Below are positions 8,929 to 16,931 of a stretch of 64,000 bases of DNA, piece after piece. The DNA comes from Zymogenus sp964542895 (lineage in GTDB: Bacteria > Desulfobacterota > Zymogenia > Zymogenales > Zymogenaceae), in contig CAZIWT010000001.1 of NCBI GenBank assembly GCA_964542895.1, positions 1-64,000 on the forward strand, written 5' to 3'. The notes beneath the pieces were generated by a model. It was not told the origin of the DNA, did no database searches, and was given only the letters and a program-made list of their open reading frames with translations. Numbering within the stretch: position 1 is the first letter of the stretch; each line of letters starts with the position of its first letter. The translations under genes and the position numbers were made by a program.

Positions 8929-9938
8929 TGCCGGAGCTGAGGAAAGACCCGATCGTTGAGAGATGGGTAATCATATCCACGGAGCGGGGAAAGAGGCCCG
9001 TCGATTTTATGGAGGAGAGCAACGAGCGAAGGGGAGGGTTTTGCCCCTTCGATCCCGGAAACGAGGACAAGACTCCCAAGGAGATCATGGCGTTTCGGGA
9101 GGAGGGAACCGCCCCGAACAGTCCCGGCTGGTCGCTGAGGGTCGTCCCGAACAAGTTTCCCGCGCTGATCGTGGAGGGGGAGCTGAACCGGAGCGGGGAC
9201 GGGCTCTACGACAAGATGAACGGCGTGGGCGCCCACGAGGTAATTATCGAGACCACCAACCACGACGAGGACATGGCGGATATGCCTTTAAACAGGATCA
9301 CAGACGTTATGATCGCGTACAAGGAGAGGATAAGCGACCTGAAGAAGGACCTCCGCTTTCGCTTCGTCATGGTCTTCAAAAACCAGGGGAGCGTCGCGGG
9401 GGCGTCCCTGGAGCACTCCCACAGCCAGCTGATAGCGCTGCCGGAGGTGCCCAGCAGGCTGGAGCGGGAGATAGAGGGGGCAAAGCGCTACTACTCCTAC
9501 AAGGAGCGGTGCATCTTCTGCGACATAGTCTCCCAGGAGCTCTCCCAGAGGGCCAGGCTGGTATCTGAAAATCCGCTGTTCGTGGCCATCGCGCCGTACG
9601 CGCCCCGCTTCCCCTTCGAGACTTGGATCCTCCCCAAACAACACATGCCCCGCTACGAGGAGGGGGAAAGAGAGGTATATGAATCACTGGCTCAGATACT
9701 GGGGGAGACGCTGAGACGGCTGAAAAAGGCCCTGAAAGACCCCCCCTTCAACTACATCCTCCACACATCCCCCTTCAACGACCCCCACATCGGCGACGTG
9801 AGCAAAATCTACCACTGGCACATCGAGGTGATGCCGAGGGTGACCAAGGTCGCCGGCTTCGAGTGGGGCTCCGGCTTCTACATCAACCCGACCCCCCCGG
9901 AGGACGCCGCCCGCTTTCTGAGGGAGGTCCAGCTATGA
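8928..9938 (+). CDS. galT: GalT-family nucleotidylyltransferase (galactose-1-phosphate uridylyltransferase-like)
   Basis: A 336-residue HIT-superfamily enzyme. GalT swaps UMP between UDP-glucose and galactose-1-phosphate through a uridylyl-histidine. The catalytic motif is HSHSQ at 163-167 (usually HPHGQ), with His165 the likely nucleophile. Metal-site elements are GFCPFD near 37-42, CIFC at 195-198 and HWHIE near the C-terminus. AAAAAAGGAGGAGA gives a strong ribosome site for the ATG at 8928, whose A is shared with the TGA of the branching enzyme; a TTG one codon upstream is less likely. It overlaps glgA by 4 bp. Given its place among glycogen genes, it could instead be an ADP- or UDP-glucose phosphorylase-type relative feeding glycogen synthase; sequence alone does not settle this. 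Confidence 0.85.
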   Translation: MPELRKDPIVERWVIISTERGKRPVDFMEESNERRGGFCPFDPGNEDKTPKEIMAFREEGTAPNSPGWSLRVVPNKFPALIVEGELNRSGDGLYDKMNGVGAHEVIIETTNHDEDMADMPLNRITDVMIAYKERISDLKKDLRFRFVMVFKNQGSVAGASLEHSHSQLIALPEVPSRLEREIEGAKRYYSYKERCIFCDIVSQELSQRARLVSENPLFVAIAPYAPRFPFETWILPKQHMPRYEEGEREVYESLAQILGETLRRLKKALKDPPFNYILHTSPFNDPHIGDVSKIYHWHIEVMPRVTKVAGFEWGSGFYINPTPPEDAARFLREVQL

Positions 9939-11407
9939 AGATTGCCGTCGTATCACCCGAGGCGGTCCCCTTTGCCAAGACGGGAGGGCTGGCGGACGTC
10001 GCCGGGGCTCTGCCCGCAGAGCTCGCCGAGATGGGACACGAGGTAAGGCTAATCATACCCAAGTACAAGTCCGTAGTGGAAAAGGGCTTCGAGCTAAAGA
10101 GGATCGATGGGGAACTGTCAATCCCCCTGGGGGAGAGGGAGGCAAAGGGGGGCGTCCTCGAAACGGCCCACAACGGCGTCAAAACCCTTCTTATCGAGAA
10201 CGACGAGTTTTTCCTTAGAGACAAGCTCTACCAAGACCCCAAAACCGGTTCCGACTATCTCGACAACTCATCGAGGTTCATCTTCTTCTCCCGGGGCGTC
10301 CTAGAGTCGCTTAAGCTTGTCGATTTTCGGCCGGACATCGTCCACGTAAACGACTGGCAGACGGCCCTGATTCCCCTCTATCTAAAAAGCCTGTACAAAG
10401 ACGACGCCCATTTCAGCAAGACATCGTCGGTGCTCACCGTCCACAACCTCGGCTATCAGGGACTCTTCTGGCACCACGACATGCCGCTCGTCGGCGTCGG
10501 CTGGGAGTACTACACCCCGGAGGGGATCGAGTTCTACGACAAGATTAACTTCCTGAAGGCGGGGATAGTCTTTTCCGACGTTATAAACACCGTGAGCGAG
10601 AGGTACGCGGAAGAGATCCAGACGATAGAGGACGGGTTCGGCCTCGACGGTATATTGAGGAAGAGGAAAAAGGACCTCTTCGGGATCGTGAACGGGATAG
10701 ACACCGAGGAGTGGAATCCCCAGACGGATAAACTCATCGCAAAGAACTACTCGGCAAAGGACCCCTCAGGAAAAGCGGAGAACAAAAAGGCGCTCCTGAA
10801 CGAGTTTTACCTCCCCGAGAAGATGGAGGCACCGTTGATCGGGATAATCTCCCGGCTGGCCGAGCAGAAGGGCTTCGACATCCTCGCGGAATCGATGGAG
10901 GAGCTCATGTCGATGGAGCTCATGATGGTAATCTTGGGCACCGGGGAGAAGAAGTTCCACGAGCTACTGATCACCCTCGGCAAGAAGTACCCCACGAAGC
11001 TGGGGGTCAAGCTGGCCTACGATAACCGCCTCGCCCATCTCGTCGAGGCGGGATCCGATATGTTCCTCATGCCCTCCCGCTACGAGCCGTGCGGGCTGAA
11101 CCAGATGATGAGTATGCGCTACGGCACGGTGCCGGTGGTAAGGGCGACAGGGGGGCTTAACGACACCGTCATTGAGTTCAGCGAGAAGGAGGGGAAGGGA
11201 AACGGCGTAAAATTCACCGATTACGACGCCCCCTCCCTGACGGCCGCGGTGAAAAGGGCTCTCTCCCTCTTCGAGAAAAGAGACCCCTGGAAAAAGATGG
11301 TCAAAAACGGCATGGCGGCCGACTTCTCCTGGCGGGCCTCGGCGAAGAAATACGAGAAGCTGTACATGAGGGCGATAAAGAAGACCTCCCTCACCGAATC
11401 CGCTTAA
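9935..11407 (+). CDS. glgA: Glycogen synthase (GT5)
   Basis: A 490-residue GT-B glycosyltransferase of family 5 that elongates alpha-1,4-glucan from ADP-glucose (or UDP-glucose in some lineages). The hallmark KTGGLADV is at residues 15-22. The C-terminal half carries the SRYEPCGLNQ acidic motif and the TGGL loop near 400, as in bacterial GlgA. An upstream in-frame ATG at 9863 would add 24 residues with no family similarity, so the ATG at 9935, overlapping the galT stop (ATGA), was chosen. No ADP-glucose pyrophosphorylase or glycogen phosphorylase is in the window. Last metabolic gene of the operon; the kinase follows after 34 bp. Confidence 0.95.
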   Translation: MKIAVVSPEAVPFAKTGGLADVAGALPAELAEMGHEVRLIIPKYKSVVEKGFELKRIDGELSIPLGEREAKGGVLETAHNGVKTLLIENDEFFLRDKLYQDPKTGSDYLDNSSRFIFFSRGVLESLKLVDFRPDIVHVNDWQTALIPLYLKSLYKDDAHFSKTSSVLTVHNLGYQGLFWHHDMPLVGVGWEYYTPEGIEFYDKINFLKAGIVFSDVINTVSERYAEEIQTIEDGFGLDGILRKRKKDLFGIVNGIDTEEWNPQTDKLIAKNYSAKDPSGKAENKKALLNEFYLPEKMEAPLIGIISRLAEQKGFDILAESMEELMSMELMMVILGTGEKKFHELLITLGKKYPTKLGVKLAYDNRLAHLVEAGSDMFLMPSRYEPCGLNQMMSMRYGTVPVVRATGGLNDTVIEFSEKEGKGNGVKFTDYDAPSLTAAVKRALSLFEKRDPWKKMVKNGMAADFSWRASAKKYEKLYMRAIKKTSLTESA

Positions 11408-11441
11408 ATGAAAGGACTTGCGCTTAAGAGAGGCCTCCAAG

Positions 11442-14105
11442 ATGACGGACATCCGATCCCTTAAGATCGCCGGGGTACTGCAGGGCTTTCCCGAGCCGGT
11501 TTTTATCACGGACGGCGAGGGATTTGTCCTCTATATCAATCCCGCATCCGAAAACCTGATCGGATACCCGTCAAGCGAGATCCTGGGACTCCCCCTGTTC
11601 AGATTCGTGTCGGAGGGGGACAGGGCCGTCCTCAGGGAGTCCCTTCTTAAAGTCATCTCCGAAGAAAGCCCTTCGACTATAAACCTCCTCCTTTTGAAGA
11701 AGGACGGGGAGGAGCTGAGGTCAAACTTTTCCCTCTCCCCGATATCCGCGGAAGACGGGGTGGAGGAGGGGGAAGGGGGGAGAAAGGCCTGTCTCCTTTT
11801 CGCAAAGGGGGTCTCGCCCCTCGTCCTTTCCACCGGGGATAAAGGCCCGTTTGACTTTCTGGTATCCACCTTAAACGCCCTCAAGGAGGGGATAGTCGTC
11901 ACCGACCTTGAGGGCGTTATCTTATATGCCAATCCGAGGGCGGAGTCGATGTTCGCCTACACGCCCAACGAATTGTCCGGACTGAACATCAGAAACTTAC
12001 TTCTACCGGATGAAGGAGATGACATCTTCTCAAAGATCACAGATAGAGAGACCGGGGGCGGCTGGGAGGGAGAGCTTGTTGCGCTGAAAAGGAGCGGCAA
12101 GAAGATCAACATCAGGATTGCAACCCTGATCGTCAGGGACAACAACGGAGAGCGATCCTTCATAGTATATCTGATTCACGATATATCGAAAGAGATGGAG
12201 ATGAAGAGCGAGATGATCCACATCAACAAGGAACTCTCCGTCCTCTACGCCATATCCACCACCCTCTCCGAATCGATAGAGTTAGATGAGCTGCTGAACG
12301 TCAGCCTGGCCAAGGTGCTGGAGGTCATGGATATGGACAAGGGGATTATAAGGATCGCCGACATGGAGAGGGGGGATCTGACGCTCAAGGCCCACGTGGG
12401 GATCTCCGTCGAATACATCGAGAGAAACGAGCATATGCCCCTGGAGGGGAGCGTCTCGGGAAGGGTGGCGAAAACGGGGGTCCCTTATCTGGCCGACAGA
12501 GAAACCGACAGCGATCCGGAAAGGGAGGTGGCCCTGATGCGGGAGGGGCTTCACCAGGTTATCATAATACCGCTCCGGTCAAAGGACAGGACCCTGGGCA
12601 CGATGTCCGTGGGGGGTTACGTCCCCCGCACGTCGACCTTTCAGGACATAAAGCTCCTCACCTCCATCGGAAGCCTCTTCGGGGTCGCGATCGAAAACGC
12701 CCTCATCTTCGAGAGGGCGGATATGCTCGCAAAGGAGAAGGCGGTCAAGGTCGTTGAGCTAACGCTCCTCTCCGACCTCTCCCACGCCCTGATGACCACC
12801 ATAGAGCTTGACAGGCTCCTCTACATCGTCCTGACCACCGTGACGATGGGCGAGAGTTTCGGGTTCAACAGGGCCGCCCTCTTTTTGGTGGACGAAAGCG
12901 AAAGGGCCATCTCCGGCAGGATGGGGGTCGGGCCTATCAGCATGGAAGAAGCGGGGAGGATATGGGCGGAGCTTGAGACTAAAAAATATCAGCTTCAGGA
13001 GCTGGTCGAAAGGGGATTCAATGAGCACGCCTCGGCGGACGCGATTCAAAACAGGCTTCTGAGGAAGATACATATTTCATTGAGCAACAGCGACGACGTC
13101 GTTGTAAAATCGCTCAAGGAAAACAGGCCGATAATCGTCCACGACATCGAGAACAATCCCCACGTCGACAAGAGGATGGCCAGAATCCTGATGGGGGACA
13201 GGGAGTTCGCCTGCGTCCCGATCGTAGCCATGGAAAGGCCCCTGGGCGTACTGCTGGTGGACAACGTTTTCAACAGAAAGCCGATTGTCGATGAGGATGT
13301 GAATCTCCTGTGGGCGTTCGCCAACCAGGCGGGACTCGCCATCCAGAACTCTCTTTTATACACGAACCAGGCGAAGATCAACCGGGAGCTGAGGGAGGCC
13401 CAGGCAAAGCTCCTCCAGCAGGCGAAGCTGGTGGGACTGGGCGAGATGGCAACGGAGGTCGCCCACGAGATAAGAAACCCCCTTGTCTCCATCGGGGGAT
13501 TTGCGAGAAAGCTCTCCGAGCACGCCGAAGAGGACAAGAAGCTCAAGAAATACAGCGACATTATAGTCAAAGAAGTTCACAAGCTGGAGCACACCCTTCT
13601 GAATATCCTGTCTCTGCCGAAAGATATCCCGCCGAGCTTCGAGGAGGTGGACCTGAACTCGATCATCCGCGACACCTTGAACCTCGTAGAAGACGACCTG
13701 ATGCCCAGGGGGATAGAGATGGAGATTCACCTTGATGAATCCCTCCCGGCAATCGAGGCGGACGGGACACAGCTAAGACAGGTCTTCTTGAATCTCTTCT
13801 ACAACGCGATTCAGGCGATGGATAAAGGGGGGAGGCTCGGTGTTGACACGTCCACGGAAGAGCTGTCTAACGTAAAATACGTAAAAGTCGTTATAAGCGA
13901 TACGGGAGAGGGGATCCCCCCGGAGCTGATAGGAGAGATATTCAAGCCGTTTTTCACCACAAAGAGCACCGGCACCGGGCTGGGTCTCGCAATAACCCAC
14001 AAGATCGTCGCAAACCACAGTGGAAATATAGATATAGTGAATCGACCGGAGGGCGGAGCGTCCTTCATCGTTGAAATTCCGGTAAGACAATCGAGCGGAG
14101 GTTGA
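11442..14105 (+). CDS. PAS-PAS-GAF-GAF sensor histidine kinase
   Basis: An 887-residue soluble histidine kinase with no transmembrane segment. Two PAS domains (about 10-125 and 135-255) and two GAF domains (about 270-430 and 450-640) precede a short coiled coil and a HisKA domain with the H-box AHEIRNPL near residue 670. The ATPase domain has the N-box FLNLFYNAIQ, the G1 box DTGEGIPP and the G2 box GTGLGLA. There is no receiver domain, and no response regulator is encoded nearby, so the partner is unknown. The ATG at 11442 with AGAGAGG 8 nt before it was preferred over a TTG at 11418 that lacks room for a ribosome site. Its stop overlaps the next gene region. Redox, gas or small-ligand sensing is possible but not shown. 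Confidence 0.85.
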   Translation: MTDIRSLKIAGVLQGFPEPVFITDGEGFVLYINPASENLIGYPSSEILGLPLFRFVSEGDRAVLRESLLKVISEESPSTINLLLLKKDGEELRSNFSLSPISAEDGVEEGEGGRKACLLFAKGVSPLVLSTGDKGPFDFLVSTLNALKEGIVVTDLEGVILYANPRAESMFAYTPNELSGLNIRNLLLPDEGDDIFSKITDRETGGGWEGELVALKRSGKKINIRIATLIVRDNNGERSFIVYLIHDISKEMEMKSEMIHINKELSVLYAISTTLSESIELDELLNVSLAKVLEVMDMDKGIIRIADMERGDLTLKAHVGISVEYIERNEHMPLEGSVSGRVAKTGVPYLADRETDSDPEREVALMREGLHQVIIIPLRSKDRTLGTMSVGGYVPRTSTFQDIKLLTSIGSLFGVAIENALIFERADMLAKEKAVKVVELTLLSDLSHALMTTIELDRLLYIVLTTVTMGESFGFNRAALFLVDESERAISGRMGVGPISMEEAGRIWAELETKKYQLQELVERGFNEHASADAIQNRLLRKIHISLSNSDDVVVKSLKENRPIIVHDIENNPHVDKRMARILMGDREFACVPIVAMERPLGVLLVDNVFNRKPIVDEDVNLLWAFANQAGLAIQNSLLYTNQAKINRELREAQAKLLQQAKLVGLGEMATEVAHEIRNPLVSIGGFARKLSEHAEEDKKLKKYSDIIVKEVHKLEHTLLNILSLPKDIPPSFEEVDLNSIIRDTLNLVEDDLMPRGIEMEIHLDESLPAIEADGTQLRQVFLNLFYNAIQAMDKGGRLGVDTSTEELSNVKYVKVVISDTGEGIPPELIGEIFKPFFTTKSTGTGLGLAITHKIVANHSGNIDIVNRPEGGASFIVEIPVRQSSGG

Positions 14106-14110
14106 ATATC

Positions 14111-15028
14111 TTGTCCAAGTCAAAGCCGAAAAGAGATACGGAAAAGAAGGAGAATAGAGAATACACAGACGAGGAGATAACCGGCTCGAATATCGTATTC
14201 CACGACGAGTTCGACGCCGAGATCTACGACTGGAAGTGGGGCAAACAGTACGGGGTCGAGGAGATGAAGAGGGTCGTCTCCGAGTACCGCACATACCTCA
14301 AGGGGAAGCTGGGAAAAATAGACAAGTACCTGGACGTCGGGTGCGGAACGGGGGCCGCGGTGGCGAACCTCTCCCTCTTTGAAGGGATAGGGGAGGCGCA
14401 CGGCTCCGACATATCGATGGGGATGCTGAAGGCATGTGAAAAGAACGCCGCCGGGGCCGGCGGCAGGGTAAGGCTAACGCTGTCCGACGCCCAGAAGCTG
14501 CCGTACAGGGACGGGAGCTTCGACTTCATCACCTGCCACGCCATCCTCCACCACGTCCCGCACCCGGAGGCGGTCATGAGCGAGGTCTTCAGGCTTCTCA
14601 AACCGGGGGGGAGGGCGCTCGTCTTCGAGCCGACGAGATACGGCACAGAGCTGGTCTTCAAGATCATGCGCTACACCTGGGGCATCCCTTACACGATTAG
14701 GGAGCGGCTCAAGGGGAAAAAGCCGATCTGGGTGGTGGAGGAGCAGTACGTGGATACCCTCGACTCGCCCGTTGATATCACCACGTTTCATCCCGAGGAG
14801 CTTCGGAAAATCGTAAAAGAGATAGACTTTGCCGAGGCGGATGTTACTACATACGGCTTTCTGGGCAACCTCATGAAATTCTTCGCCCACTCCTTCAGAA
14901 AAATCAGGCCGCTAAAGCTTATTTTAGATCGGATTATAAAAATCCTATCCCGGCTGGACGAGGGAATCCTGAAGAAGATCGTGCCGGAAACCCTCTACTT
15001 TCAGGCCGTCATCTCGGTAAAAAAATAA
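14111..15028 (+). CDS. Class I SAM-dependent methyltransferase
   Basis: About 305 residues. YLDVGCGTGAAV is motif I for S-adenosylmethionine, followed by GSDIS (acidic loop), DAQKLPYRDGSFD and the post-motif LLKPGGRALVFEP, a typical type 11 methyltransferase fold. The C-terminal 100 residues are helical and basic and may bind the substrate or a membrane. Two TTG starts are possible: 14102, overlapping the kinase stop, and 14111, which has GGAGG at a proper 9-nt distance; the latter was chosen. The substrate is unknown. Coupling to the kinase gene suggests co-expression with it rather than any proven link to glycogen. Confidence 0.8.
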   Translation: MSKSKPKRDTEKKENREYTDEEITGSNIVFHDEFDAEIYDWKWGKQYGVEEMKRVVSEYRTYLKGKLGKIDKYLDVGCGTGAAVANLSLFEGIGEAHGSDISMGMLKACEKNAAGAGGRVRLTLSDAQKLPYRDGSFDFITCHAILHHVPHPEAVMSEVFRLLKPGGRALVFEPTRYGTELVFKIMRYTWGIPYTIRERLKGKKPIWVVEEQYVDTLDSPVDITTFHPEELRKIVKEIDFAEADVTTYGFLGNLMKFFAHSFRKIRPLKLILDRIIKILSRLDEGILKKIVPETLYFQAVISVKK

Positions 15029-15030
15029 GT

Positions 15031-16188
15031 ATGATGGAAGAAAACTTCTCGATAGGAAACATCCTCTTCAACTATTTCTCGACGCTTCCGGAAGAGGAGC
15101 GAGAGAAGTTCGTCATAGGCGAAAGGAGCGACCCGAGATCCCTCGCCGAAGGGTGGGAGGGCGCCCTCACCACCGACGGGGCCGAGGGGATAATCGAGTC
15201 GTTTCGCTACTACGAGGCCTTAAGGGAGGTGGGCGCAAAGGAAGAGTGCCGCCTCTCCTACAACGATACGGAGGCTTCAATCTACCCGTTCGTTGTGAGG
15301 TCGATACTTAACATGTTCGACGACAATACAAGGGGCGGACTGTTGAAAGAAGCCGGGTGCAAATCGGCGGACGACCTCGTCGAATCCATGAAGGTATCGA
15401 GAGAACTTAGGAACTCATTCAGGCTGACGTTTCTCGAAAACATCGGCGGCGGCGTCCTCTCGTTTCTCTACTCGATGGTCTACCTGATGGGGTTTTCGTC
15501 CGGGGGGGAGGCCTCTTTTCTGACGAGGGTCTTCCCCATAGTCAAGGGGTGGGGCGGCCACATCCTGGATGCCGGCGGCGGATCCGGATTCGCCGGGCTT
15601 ATGATCTCGACCAGGGGGGAGACCACGTATATCGACTTTTCACCCTTTCGGGCGAGGCGGGCCGCGGCCGTAGCCGGGATGTCTACGGTAGACACGGCCT
15701 TTTTCAATAAAGTCCTTAACCTCATCGATCTCGAATCGGACACTTTCGGCCTTAAACTCGACAGAAACCTTATTCCCGAATTGACCGGCAATATCAAGGG
15801 AAACCTCCACCACGAGTCGGGGGACCTGATCTCGCTCTCTAAAGAGCTCGGTCCCTTCGACGGGGCGATAGTCACCGATGTCCTGGAACACACAACGGAC
15901 CCGGAAGGCATCCTCACGGAGGTGGCAAAAACTTTGAATCGAAGCGCCCCCCTCATACTAACCGTACCCACAGAGGCAAACGGGGTAAGCCAGAGGGAGA
16001 TGGAGGAGGAAAACGGACTCACCTTCCCGTTTCTCCTCCACATAAGGTTCTTCTCTGACGAGAAAATTGAAGAGATGGCCAAGAAAGCCCGTTTAGAGGT
16101 GGTCGAGCTAAACCACTTCTCCCACGAAGACACCACCCAATCGGATCCGATCCCCATGGAGGTAATGGCGCTGTTAAAAAAGGTCTGA
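15031..16188 (+). CDS. Methyltransferase-domain protein with a long N-terminal extension
   Basis: A 385-residue protein. The first 165 residues are helical and not recognised. The second half carries HILDAGGGSGFAG (motif I), TYIDFSP (acidic loop) and VTDVLEHTTDPEG (motif IV-like), as in class I SAM methyltransferases. A large insertion between motifs I and IV (about residues 225-265) separates the core strands. It starts 2 bp after the preceding methyltransferase with ATGATG and almost no Shine-Dalgarno sequence, so it probably relies on coupling. Together with its neighbour it may modify the same or a related substrate. Function is unassigned beyond methyl transfer. Confidence 0.75.
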   Translation: MMEENFSIGNILFNYFSTLPEEEREKFVIGERSDPRSLAEGWEGALTTDGAEGIIESFRYYEALREVGAKEECRLSYNDTEASIYPFVVRSILNMFDDNTRGGLLKEAGCKSADDLVESMKVSRELRNSFRLTFLENIGGGVLSFLYSMVYLMGFSSGGEASFLTRVFPIVKGWGGHILDAGGGSGFAGLMISTRGETTYIDFSPFRARRAAAVAGMSTVDTAFFNKVLNLIDLESDTFGLKLDRNLIPELTGNIKGNLHHESGDLISLSKELGPFDGAIVTDVLEHTTDPEGILTEVAKTLNRSAPLILTVPTEANGVSQREMEEENGLTFPFLLHIRFFSDEKIEEMAKKARLEVVELNHFSHEDTTQSDPIPMEVMALLKKV

Positions 16189-16305
16189 TACTGCCAAAAT
16201 GCTTTTTTTAAAAAATAGTTTATTAGACGATCCTATCCAAAAAATATCGAGGACGTTTTAGAAGGATCTCCTGTCGTTTTTGTTACTCCCCTCGCAAAAT
16301 AAATC

Positions 16306-16334
16306 TTGACAAAATATCACAACATCGTAATAAT
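16306..16334 (+). promoter_or_regulatory. Sigma-70 promoter for the small secreted protein
   Basis: TTGACA at 16306-16311, a 17-bp spacer, and AATAAT at 16329-16334 (5 of 6 consensus). The predicted start near 16341 leaves a leader of about 40 nt before the ATG at 16381, which has AGGAGA upstream. It lies within 118 nt of the end of the previous gene. Confidence 0.7.
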
Positions 16335-16380
16335 GGTAGCGATAATGACATCAATAATTTACCATAATCAGGAGATAAAA

Positions 16381-16728
16381 ATGAGAAAAGTGAAATACGT
16401 AAAGCTCGCTGTAATTGCTGCCCTCCTTTTGCCGACGATCTTATTCTCGGTAACAGGTGCCAGTGCGGGTGAAATCGCAAGCGGATACCTTTATCCGGGG
16501 CAATCATCACCCAGGTATAGCTTTCTCGCACCAACAGGTCGTGAAACCATCACATTTTACGGCCCTCCGGGAGCGACGTTTGGAGTAGAATTAAGGGGAC
16601 GTGCAAATAACGCATTGGGGAATTATGAACTTATTAATTCTACTTCAATAGTCCTGACAGGTGGAGGACAGTTCTATTTTATTGTATATTCAGTAAACGG
16701 ACAGGGAAACTGGAGCGCATATTGGTAG
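16381..16728 (+). CDS. Small secreted protein with one PPC-like beta domain
   Basis: 115 residues. A signal peptide is clear: a basic start (MRKVKYVK), a hydrophobic core, and an Ala-Ser-Ala site near residue 29. The mature 85 residues are rich in Gly, Tyr, Ser and Thr and look like a beta sandwich. By eye they align along their whole length with residues 45-130 of the transglutaminase-like protein encoded next: shared features are SG.L..G, a central Pro-Pro, FxVEL, a Tyr-Leu pair, and the ending IYS/VYS..G.G.W. The pattern resembles bacterial pre-peptidase C-terminal (PPC) domains. An upstream in-frame ATG at 16306 lies inside the promoter and was rejected. Probably periplasmic or surface; no enzyme motif is visible. 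Confidence 0.75.
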   Translation: MRKVKYVKLAVIAALLLPTILFSVTGASAGEIASGYLYPGQSSPRYSFLAPTGRETITFYGPPGATFGVELRGRANNALGNYELINSTSIVLTGGGQFYFIVYSVNGQGNWSAYW

Positions 16729-16774
16729 AATCGTTTTAGAGCTTTAATGCAAGCAGCCAAACAACTTAAACTAC

Positions 16775-16799
16775 GGGGGGAAAAATTTTCCCCCTTTTT
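16775..16799 (+). terminator. Rho-independent terminator after the small secreted protein
   Basis: GGGGGAAAA (16776-16784) pairs with TTTTCCCCC (16786-16794), and TTTTT follows (16795-16799). The hairpin has a 9-bp stem, though the one-nucleotide loop means the innermost A-T pairs probably open. It lies 47 nt after the stop and insulates this gene from the transglutaminase gene. Confidence 0.7.
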
Positions 16800-16872
16800 C
16801 ATTTTTCAATTTGAGATAATCAAGGGTTTTATTCTTTCAAGGTTAATTTTCGTTTCCAGAATTCTTCAAGGC

Positions 16873-16901
16873 TTGACACCGCTTCGACTAATTGTTAATA
16901 T
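16873..16901 (+). promoter_or_regulatory. Sigma-70 promoter for the transglutaminase-like gene
   Basis: TTGACA at 16873-16878, a 17-bp spacer, and TAATAT at 16896-16901. The predicted start near 16908 gives a leader of about 25 nt to the ATG at 16932. The -10 element covers the first base of a possible GTG start at 16902, which argues that translation begins at 16932 instead. Confidence 0.65.
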
Positions 16902-16931
16902 GTGTCCAATTATTTGAAAAAGGGGGGTCAA

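Noticed and set aside
16902..16931. Upstream GTG start for the transglutaminase-like gene
   Set aside because: The GTG abuts the end of the -10 box and so lies upstream of the predicted transcription start. The ATG at 16932 has AGGGGGG and begins the signal peptide.
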